From Actinomycetes bacterium (GTDB lineage: Bacteria > Actinomycetota > Actinomycetes > Actinomycetales > Cellulomonadaceae), in NCBI GenBank assembly GCA_023389455.1, contig JAEWEJ010000094.1:1-28016 (forward strand): a DNA stretch of 28,016 nt. The letters run 5' to 3'. The position numbers and the translations under genes were made by a program. Positions 22,084-28,016 of this stretch are shown here, one piece after another. The notes beneath the pieces are model-generated. The model had not been told where the DNA came from and made no database searches. It saw only the letters and a program-made list of their open reading frames with translations. Each line of letters begins with the position of its first letter. Position 1 is the stretch's first letter.

Positions 22084-23249
22084 TCCTCGTGCTCGGCGTC
22101 GTCGGTGTGCTGCTCGCGGCCGTCGCGGTCGCGCTGCCGGAGGTGCGCCCGGCCCGGCCGGGCGACGTCGTGGCCACGGGCCCGCTGACCCTCGCCGCGC
22201 CGACGGAGCCCGACGTGGTCCGCTCGGTGAGCGTCGACTTCGACCTCGTCGTCGACCCGGGCACCGACTGGCGGGCCCTCGCCGCGCGGCTCGACGAGGT
22301 GGGTGCCAACGGCGTCGACCTCAGCGCCGGCCGTATCGAGTTCACGCCCTTCGACTGGGAGGCCCACCCCGGGGCGGCGGCGGAGCCCGGCACCGACCAC
22401 CTGGCGCGCGCGGCGCAGGCGCTGGGCACCATGGCCGACGGGTCGCGGCGGCGGATCAGCCTCATCGTCGACGCCTACGTCCCGCGGTGGATCGAGCGGG
22501 ACCCGTCGCTCGCGGGCGTCGCCCCGGACGGGAGGCGCGCGTCCGACGGCGTCTCCGCGACGCAGCTGGCGACCGGCCCGGTCGGCGACCGGCTCGTCGA
22601 GTACGTCGCGGCGGTCGGCGAGCGGTACCTGCCCGACGAGATCGCGATCACGGAGGTGTTCCTCGACGTCTTCTCGTACGGCGACGACGACCTCGCCCTC
22701 TTCCAGCAGATGACCGGCCAGTCGGACTGGCCGCGGACCGACGACGGCGAGGTCGACGAGCGGTCGCCCGTCACGGCGTCGTGGCGCTCCGAGGTGATCG
22801 TGGGGCTGATGAGCCGCATCCGTGCCGCGCTCGACGAGGTCCGCGACGGGCAGGGCGCGCAGATCGACCTCGCGATGGACGTCCGCCTGAACTGGGACGA
22901 CCCGGCCCTCGGCGACGTCTCGGCAGGTCAGGCGTACGGGCCGCTCCTCACCGTCGTCGACCGGCTCGTCGTCTGGGCGTACGTCGAGCAGGACCACACG
23001 CCGGACGACGTCCGGCGGGCGACCGAGGCGCTCGCGGCGAGCGGGCAGGACCTGTCGCGGTTCACGATGTCCGTCGGGCTGTGGGAGCGGGTCGACCCGC
23101 CCGTGGCGATCCCGAGCACGACGATGGCGCAGACGGTGACGGCTGCCGGGACGAACGGCATCACGCACGTGAACGTCACGCCCGTGAGCCTCATGACCCC
23201 CGAGTACTGGGACGCGCTGCGCACGGTCTGGGCCGGGGCGGACGGCTGA
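22080..23249 (+). CDS. Membrane-anchored TIM-barrel-like glycosidase (PgaB C-terminal-like)
   Basis: A 389-residue protein. GTG 22080 overlaps the synthase stop by 4 nt. Residues 2-21 are a signal/anchor, so the domain should lie outside the cell. The order of motifs resembles the hydrolase half of PgaB (GH153): VSVDFDLVVDPGTDWRALAA with a following VGANGVDLSA (strand 1/2), RISLIVDAYVPRWIERDP, a stretch with DEIAITEVFLDVFSYGDDDLALF in which acidic residues sit where PgaB has its catalytic aspartates, and VDRLVVWAYVEQDH. This is my alignment from memory and is not a domain search, and alternatives are GH18/GH10-like barrels. In PgaB the module cuts partly deacetylated poly-GlcNAc during export; a matching role here is inferred from the synthase next door. 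Confidence 0.65.
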   Translation: MILVLGVVGVLLAAVAVALPEVRPARPGDVVATGPLTLAAPTEPDVVRSVSVDFDLVVDPGTDWRALAARLDEVGANGVDLSAGRIEFTPFDWEAHPGAAAEPGTDHLARAAQALGTMADGSRRRISLIVDAYVPRWIERDPSLAGVAPDGRRASDGVSATQLATGPVGDRLVEYVAAVGERYLPDEIAITEVFLDVFSYGDDDLALFQQMTGQSDWPRTDDGEVDERSPVTASWRSEVIVGLMSRIRAALDEVRDGQGAQIDLAMDVRLNWDDPALGDVSAGQAYGPLLTVVDRLVVWAYVEQDHTPDDVRRATEALAASGQDLSRFTMSVGLWERVDPPVAIPSTTMAQTVTAAGTNGITHVNVTPVSLMTPEYWDALRTVWAGADG

Positions 23250-23261
23250 CGTCCGCCGGGG

Positions 23262-25082
23262 TCACGGCGCGTCCGTCGTCGTGCCCCGTCCAGGGCTGCG
23301 CCCGGTGCCCGCCCTCGGGGCCCCGGAGCCGTCCGTGTCCTCCGGTGCCTCCGGCAGGTCGGGGAGCACGACCTCCACCTGCGTCCCGACGCCCGGCTCG
23401 CTGTCGATCGTCAGCGTGCCGGCGTGCTCGTGGACGATCGACTGGACCAGCGACAGCCCCAGGCCGACGCCGCGCACCCGGCGCCGCCGTGTGTCACGCG
23501 TGCGGTAGAAGCGCTCGGTGAGCCGTGCCAGCTCGTCCTTCTCGATGCCGGTGCCCTGGTCGACCACCCGGATCGTCGCCGAGCGTGTCCCCACCGCCGT
23601 GACGCCCGGGCGCACCTCGACGACCACGTGGTCGCCCCCCAGGCTGTACTTGACGGCGTTGCTCACCAGGTTGTCGACGACCTGGGTGACGCGCTGCGCG
23701 TCGGAGGACAGGGGCACCGGCCCGTCGGCCACGACGTCGACACGCACGCCCGCCGCGCGGGAGATGGGGCTCTGCCCGGCGACGGCGTTACGGACCACCT
23801 CGACGACGTCGATCTCGTGCGGCGTCATGGGGGCCATCGCGACGAGCTGGGCGCTGGCGAGCAGGTCGTCCACGAGCGAGCGGAGCTGCGTGGCGTTGCG
23901 CTCGACGACGTCCAGGTACCGGCGCTGCACGTTGCCCATCTCCTCCTGCTCGAGGCGGATCAGCTCGATGTACCCGAGGATCGACGCGAGCGGCGTGCGC
24001 AGCTCGTGGCTGACCAGCCCGATGAACTCGTCCTGCTGCCGCTGCTCCTCGCGACGGGAGGTGACGTCCGTCGCGACCACCAGGTAGCCCGCGGGCAGCT
24101 CGGGTTCCGTGCCCGCCAGGGCCGGCCGGGAGGTCACGACGAGCTCGAGGTAGCGGATGGTCCCGTCCGGCAGGAGCGCGTGCCACTCGTCGACGTGGGT
24201 CCCCCCGAAAGCCGCCTGCCCGACGAGGCGGCTCAGGGGCGTCTCGGTGCCGGTCGCGCCAGGGTCCTGCGCCGGTGCGTCGTGCACGATCAGGTGCGTG
24301 ACGTGGTCGCCCACCATGTCCGTCGCCGACCGGCCGAGGATCAGCTCCGCACCGGTGCTGACCGACAGCACGACGCCCTCGGCGTCGGTCGCGATGATCA
24401 CCTGCTCGGTCGCGGCCTGCATGATGCTGCGCAGCGTCTCGCGCGAGTCGTGCAGCTGCTGGGCCCGCGCGGTCAGCGCCTTGCCGGCGCGCTGCAGCTC
24501 GCGTGCCTGCAGCCGCGTCGCCTCCACGATGGTGTGGGCGCCGAGCACCGCAGGCGCCAGCACGAGGAACGTCACGAGCGCGTGCAGCACGGGCCGGATC
24601 CGGTCGACGTCCGTGACCGCGGGCACCAGCAGGACGAGCGCGCACCCGACGAGCGCGAGGGTGGGGCCCCAGCGCTCGGGCCGCAGCGCGAGGATCCCCA
24701 TCGGCAGCAGCAGCAGCAGGTCGAACTCGGCGCGCGGGAGTCCGGCGCCGACGTCGAGCAGCGCCACCGCCGCCATCTGCGACAGCGGGAGGGTCGCGCG
24801 CCACACCGGCGGCCAGCGGCTCCAGCGCAGCAGGCTCCCGCACGCCTGGGCGGTCACGACCAGGAGCGCGGCGAGGGCGACGAGCGCCGGGTGGGCCGGC
24901 TCGATCGACGACTCCACCACGACCAGCGCGACCCCGATGCTGGCGGTCGCGGGCAGCTGTCGCAGCCCGACCGCGTCGGGTGCGAGCCAGCCCACGGCGA
25001 CACGTTGCATCACGTCCTGCGTCACCGGGTCCGAGACGTCGGAGTCGGTCCACGCGGGATAGGTGCGCCGTGCCCCGGGCAT
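23262..25082 (-). CDS. Membrane histidine kinase with PAS domain
   Basis: A 606-residue sensor kinase. About five or six hydrophobic segments lie between 44 and 185 with only short loops, so it probably senses within or at the membrane. A coiled linker (about 186-215) leads to a PAS domain (about 215-345, ATEQVIIATDAEGVVLSVSTGAEL through GYLVVATDVTSRREE). The HisKA box FIGLVSHELRTPL places the phosphoacceptor at H359. The ATPase domain has NLVSNAVKYS (N box), VVDQGTGIEKDEL (G1) and RGVGLGLSLV (G2). The last ~30 residues are disordered. ATG 25082 overlaps the receiver-deacetylase stop by one base (TGATG), so kinase and target are co-translated. It converges with the glycosidase gene, 12 nt apart. 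Confidence 0.92.
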   Translation of the reverse strand: MPGARRTYPAWTDSDVSDPVTQDVMQRVAVGWLAPDAVGLRQLPATASIGVALVVVESSIEPAHPALVALAALLVVTAQACGSLLRWSRWPPVWRATLPLSQMAAVALLDVGAGLPRAEFDLLLLLPMGILALRPERWGPTLALVGCALVLLVPAVTDVDRIRPVLHALVTFLVLAPAVLGAHTIVEATRLQARELQRAGKALTARAQQLHDSRETLRSIMQAATEQVIIATDAEGVVLSVSTGAELILGRSATDMVGDHVTHLIVHDAPAQDPGATGTETPLSRLVGQAAFGGTHVDEWHALLPDGTIRYLELVVTSRPALAGTEPELPAGYLVVATDVTSRREEQRQQDEFIGLVSHELRTPLASILGYIELIRLEQEEMGNVQRRYLDVVERNATQLRSLVDDLLASAQLVAMAPMTPHEIDVVEVVRNAVAGQSPISRAAGVRVDVVADGPVPLSSDAQRVTQVVDNLVSNAVKYSLGGDHVVVEVRPGVTAVGTRSATIRVVDQGTGIEKDELARLTERFYRTRDTRRRRVRGVGLGLSLVQSIVHEHAGTLTIDSEPGVGTQVEVVLPDLPEAPEDTDGSGAPRAGTGRSPGRGTTTDAP

Positions 25083-26158
25083 CAGTCGACCGCGCCGTGC
25101 TCGCCACTCGCCGCGGTCCAGTCCACCGCTGGAGCGGCCCGCACGCCGGACGTGCCGGCGAGCGTCTCGCTCGCGCGCACGGTCTCGAGCGGCTCGACGT
25201 CGCGCGCGGCGCTGAAGCGGGCCCAGTACCGGCACGCCGCGCGCACGGCGTCCGGCTGCATGTAGTCGCGGTGGGACTGCGACGCGAACGCCGCGAGCAT
25301 CGCCAGCTTGGCCTCCACGAACCCGTCGATGTCGACGAAGCGGTTGGGCGCGAAGGTGACGGTCGACGACGGGCTCTGGAAGCACCACAGGTTCGGCACC
25401 TGGCGGGCGGCGATCTCCACGGCCTCGTGCACGGCGCGGTGGTCCTGGTGGCGGTCGTGCAGGCCGTGGGTGTAGATCCGGTCGGGCTGCACCTCGTCGA
25501 TGACCTGCTCGATCGCGGTGATCACACCTTCCGCCGGGACGATCCGGGTGTCGGGGAAGTCCAGGTGGATGAGACGCGCCCCCACGACGGCCGCCGCTGC
25601 CGCCGCCTCCGCGTGGCGCACCGAGGTCGCGCCGCCGACGGCACCGCCCGACAGGGTGAGCGTGACGAGCTCGTCGCCGGCGAAGGCGTGCGCGGCAAGG
25701 GTGCCCCCGATGCCGATCTCCACGTCGTCCGGGTGCGCCCCGACCGACAGGATCCGGTGGCGCGCGGACGAGCGGCGTTCCCGGGTGCGCCGGGCCAGCT
25801 CCGTGGCCCGTTCGACGATCGTGGCCGTCGTGACGGGCTTGACGAGGAACTCGTCGGCCGCCTCGCGCAGGGCCCCGACGGCGTTGTCGAACGTCGGGTA
25901 CGCCGTGACGACCATGACCGTCAGGCTGGGGTCCAGCTCGTGCACCTGCGGCAGGACCTCCAGGCCCGACGCGCCGGGCAGCTGGATGTCGGTGACCAGC
26001 ACGTCGTAGGACCGCCGCCGCAGCGCCGCGAGCGCCTCCTGCGCGGTCGCGGCGACGTCGACCCGCATCCCCCCGTGCTGTTCCAGCGCGATGCGGAGGA
26101 ACTGCTGCGAGTCGGGGTCGTCCTCGAGGACGAGTGCGGAGAACGGGTCGTCTGCCAT
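25082..26158 (-). CDS. Response regulator fused to a PIG-L (LmbE) deacetylase
   Basis: A 358-residue two-domain protein. Residues 5-122 are a complete receiver: acidic pocket E12-D13-D14, phosphoacceptor D57 (VTDIQLPG), T85 and K107 (VKP). A basic linker (RRTRERRSS, about 123-132) leads to a PIG-L/LmbE zinc deacetylase: AHPDDVEIGIGG with H142, D144 and D145 at the metal centre, and HDRHQDHRAVH with H237, D239 and H240. PIG-L enzymes remove acetyl from N-acetylglucosaminyl groups. No DNA-binding domain exists, so phosphorylation probably switches the enzyme itself. ATG 26158 has AGGGGGG just upstream; an in-frame start at 26194 lacks this. No signal peptide, so the deacetylase acts in the cytoplasm. 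The kinase follows directly. Confidence 0.92.
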   Translation of the reverse strand: MADDPFSALVLEDDPDSQQFLRIALEQHGGMRVDVAATAQEALAALRRRSYDVLVTDIQLPGASGLEVLPQVHELDPSLTVMVVTAYPTFDNAVGALREAADEFLVKPVTTATIVERATELARRTRERRSSARHRILSVGAHPDDVEIGIGGTLAAHAFAGDELVTLTLSGGAVGGATSVRHAEAAAAAAVVGARLIHLDFPDTRIVPAEGVITAIEQVIDEVQPDRIYTHGLHDRHQDHRAVHEAVEIAARQVPNLWCFQSPSSTVTFAPNRFVDIDGFVEAKLAMLAAFASQSHRDYMQPDAVRAACRYWARFSAARDVEPLETVRASETLAGTSGVRAAPAVDWTAASGEHGAVD

Positions 26159-26219
26159 GGCCCCCCCTGGGCGTGCACCGCTGGTGCTGCCCACTGTAGG
26201 GAGGTGGGTCGCGGCCCGC

Positions 26220-26232
26220 CCGATGTCATCGG
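26220..26232. promoter_or_regulatory. 13-bp palindrome in a divergent promoter region
   Basis: CCGATG-T-CATCGG is a perfect inverted repeat in the 196-nt gap between the receiver-deacetylase gene (minus) and the M28 peptidase (plus). GATGTC recurs at 26222 and 26233. Its place would suit an operator acting on either gene; the regulator is unknown, since the adjacent response regulator has no DNA-binding domain. Confidence 0.4.
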
Positions 26233-26237
26233 ATGTC

Positions 26238-26267
26238 GTGACTTTCCCGACGTCGCGGTCCTACGTT
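26238..26267 (+). promoter_or_regulatory. Candidate promoter of the M28 peptidase
   Basis: GTGACT (26238-26243) as -35 and TACGTT (26262-26267) as -10 are 18 bp apart. This predicts a start near 26274 and a leader of about 80 nt. Both hexamers are imperfect; the palindrome at 26220-26232 sits just upstream. Confidence 0.4.
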
Positions 26268-26354
26268 GTCGCCGGGGCCGCCGCGGCATCCGCCGCGGAC
26301 GGCCCGGCATCGACCGACCGGTCGACGGCCCCGTGTGCAGAAGGGGACACCACC

Positions 26355-27968
26355 GTGGCAGCTCGACGCACCACCGCCCTCGCGGGCACCCTCGCCGCCC
26401 TCGTGCTCGGCACGAGCGCCCTGCTCGTCCCACCCGCCGCGGCCCACGGGCCCGGCGGTCATGGCCCGGGCCACGGTCCGGGTCACGGTCCAGGCGGTCC
26501 CGGGCACGGCCCCGGCGCCGGGCACGTCGTCGACGCGCAGCGGTTCGCGCGTCAGGTCACCACCCGTGGCGTCTGGCGGCACCTGGAGGAGCTCCAGCGC
26601 ATCGCCGACCGCAACGACGGCAACCGCGCCGCGCTCACGTCCGGGTACGAGGCGAGCGCCCGGTACGTCGAGCGCACGCTGCAGCGCGCCGGGTACACCA
26701 CCACGCGCGACCCGTTCACGTTCGACTTCGAGATCGTCGACGCCGCGTCGCTCGCGTCGGACTCCGGCGAGACGTACGAGGTCGACCAGATGCAGTACTC
26801 CCAGAGCTCCCCGGAGGGCGGCGTCACCGCCCCGGGCTCGGTGCCGAACGACGTCACGGGGTGCACGGCCGACTCGTGGGCGGGCGTCGAGGCCACCGGC
26901 ACCATCGCCGTCGTCAGCCGGGGCGACTGCTCGTTCGCCGAGAAGGCGGTCGCGGCGGAGGCGGCCGGCGCCGTGGGCGTCGTGGTCTACAACAACGTCG
27001 AGGAGATGCTGTTCGGCACCATCGGCGCCGACACGACGGTCCAGGTCCCCGTCGCGGGCATGGGCCTGGCCGACGGGCAGGCGGTCGTCGCGGACGTTGC
27101 CGACGGCGGCGCGACCCTCACCCTGGACGTCCGGTACCACACGGAGCAGCAGGAGAGCTTCAACGTGATCGCTGAGACGCGTGCCGGCCGCGACGACAAC
27201 GTCGTCATGCTCGGCGCGCACCTCGACGGCGTCGAGGAGGGGCCCGGGCTGAACGACAACGGCAGCGGCTCGGCCGTCCTGCTCGAGGTCGCCGTGCAGC
27301 TCGCGAAGCAGAAGAAGCTCAACAACACCGTGCGGTTCGCGTGGTGGGGCGCCGAGGAGCTCGGCCTGCTCGGCTCGACCGCGTACGTCGAGGAGCTCGC
27401 GGGTCAGGAGGGCGAGCTGGACCGCATCGCCACCTACCTCAACTTCGACATGGTGGGCTCGCCCAACTACATCGTCGGGGTCTACGACGCGGACGAGTCG
27501 ACGTACCCCGCGCCCGTGACCGTGCCGCCGGGCTCCGCCGAGACGGAGGCCGTGCTCACCGGCTGGTTCGACACGACCGGCCAGCCGTGGGTCGACACCG
27601 AGTTCTCCGGCCGCTCGGACTACCAGGCGTTCATCGAGAACGGCGTGCCGGCGTCCGGCCTGTTCACCGGTGCCGACGACATCAAGACCGAGGAGGAGGT
27701 CGCGCTGTTCGGCGGCACCCCCGGCATCCGTCACGACCCGAACTACCACACGGTCGGTGACGACCTGTCGAACGTCAGCCGGGAGGCGATCGGCATCATG
27801 GCGCCGGCGGTCGCGTTCGCGACGGCCAGCCTGGCGAACGACACCTCGGCGATCAACGGGGTCTCCGGCCCTGGTGACCAGGGCCACCACCACGGCCCGT
27901 GGAAGCCGGGCAAGGGCAAGGGGCACGGCCGGGGGGAGATGCACGGCACTCTGCAGGCGGCGTCCTGA
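26355..27968 (+). CDS. Secreted M28 aminopeptidase with PA domain
   Basis: A 537-residue exported metallopeptidase. The signal peptide ends at PPAAA (about residue 30), followed by a His/Gly/Pro repeat segment (31-57). A PA insert lies at about 150-255 (TGTIAVVSRGDCSFAEKA, GVVVYNN). The M28 catalytic domain shows the dizinc ligands H289 (LGAHLDG), D301 (GLNDNGSG), E335 with catalytic base E334 (WGAEELG), D365 (NFDMVGS) and H465 (NYHTVGDD). This is the Streptomyces-type/aminopeptidase Y set, which releases N-terminal residues from peptides outside the cell. The tail after about 510 is again rich in His, Gly and Lys. GTG 26355 is preceded by GAAGGGG. It is divergent from the receiver-deacetylase. 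Confidence 0.92.
   Translation: MAARRTTALAGTLAALVLGTSALLVPPAAAHGPGGHGPGHGPGHGPGGPGHGPGAGHVVDAQRFARQVTTRGVWRHLEELQRIADRNDGNRAALTSGYEASARYVERTLQRAGYTTTRDPFTFDFEIVDAASLASDSGETYEVDQMQYSQSSPEGGVTAPGSVPNDVTGCTADSWAGVEATGTIAVVSRGDCSFAEKAVAAEAAGAVGVVVYNNVEEMLFGTIGADTTVQVPVAGMGLADGQAVVADVADGGATLTLDVRYHTEQQESFNVIAETRAGRDDNVVMLGAHLDGVEEGPGLNDNGSGSAVLLEVAVQLAKQKKLNNTVRFAWWGAEELGLLGSTAYVEELAGQEGELDRIATYLNFDMVGSPNYIVGVYDADESTYPAPVTVPPGSAETEAVLTGWFDTTGQPWVDTEFSGRSDYQAFIENGVPASGLFTGADDIKTEEEVALFGGTPGIRHDPNYHTVGDDLSNVSREAIGIMAPAVAFATASLANDTSAINGVSGPGDQGHHHGPWKPGKGKGHGRGEMHGTLQAAS
26445..26526. repeat. GPGHGPG-encoding short repeats
   Basis: Imperfect 12-bp units of the form CACGGTCCGGGT encode repeated HGPG motifs directly after the signal peptide of the M28 peptidase. 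They give a flexible, histidine-rich stretch that might bind metal; the composition is seen directly, while the metal role is inference. Confidence 0.7.
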
Positions 27969-27979
27969 CGCGACGCCGA

Positions 27980-28010
27980 GCCGACCGGTCCGCCGGGGCG
28001 GCCGGTCGGC
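27980..28010 (+). terminator. Hairpin terminator after the M28 peptidase
   Basis: GCCGACCGG (27980-27988) and CCGGTCGGC (28002-28010) pair perfectly over 9 bp, with three more G-C pairs inside after a one-base bulge and a 6-nt loop. It starts 12 nt past the stop codon. Confidence 0.7.
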
Positions 28011-28016
28011 GGTGAC

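Noticed and set aside
1..28016. tRNA, rRNA, insertion sequences, integrase or att sites
   Set aside because: No cloverleaf, rRNA motif, transposase or flanking direct repeats were recognised; base composition and codon use look even across the window.

Overview
The window is very GC-rich (roughly three quarters G+C by eye), with almost all third codon positions G or C, many GTG starts, frequent ATGA/GTGA stop-start overlaps and several start codons lying 6 nt behind a TANNNT hexamer (leaderless style). With an F420-type nitroreductase, lipoproteins without an outer-membrane apparatus and a glycosidase gene, this points to a chromosomal segment of a high-GC actinobacterium. A Cellulomonas-like member of the Micrococcales is my best guess, but that is an inference from style and not a database match. 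No rRNA, tRNA, CRISPR array, transposase, phage gene or replication origin was seen. No gene-free stretch exceeds 300 bases.

Layout. 1-1.6 kb: tail of an unidentified gene, a secreted HNH/DUF1524 nuclease (-) and a conserved hypothetical (-). 1.7-5.4 kb: an APC amino acid permease, then an NfeD-like membrane protein with flotillin, all (+). 5.7-6.5 kb: a small DUF2188 protein and a Ddn-type nitroreductase (+). 6.6-9.1 kb: a three-gene ABC importer (-) whose binding protein has the His-His-Glu-Asp ligand set of manganese transporters; its promoter carries an inverted repeat exactly in the 17-bp spacer. 9.2-12.9 kb: a GH31 glycosidase and an alpha/beta hydrolase (+). 13.0-16.4 kb: an overlapping (-) operon of DUF4956 membrane protein, VTC-domain protein and a Cthe_2159-like beta-helix lipoprotein. 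16.7-18.3 kb: an OmpA-domain lipoprotein (+). 18.3-19.8 kb: orphan nrdI, a 39-residue membrane peptide and an SDR oxidoreductase (-).

The most interesting part is 19.9-26.2 kb. A (+) run encodes an ATP-grasp enzyme, a processive GT2 polysaccharide synthase (PgaC/IcaA-like) and a membrane-anchored TIM-barrel-like protein resembling the glycoside hydrolase half of PgaB. Facing it is a (-) pair: a receiver domain fused to a PIG-L (LmbE) deacetylase, then a PAS-containing membrane histidine kinase. I read this as a candidate exopolysaccharide system in which a two-component relay acts directly on a sugar deacetylase and not on transcription. The window ends with a secreted M28/PA aminopeptidase and its terminator.
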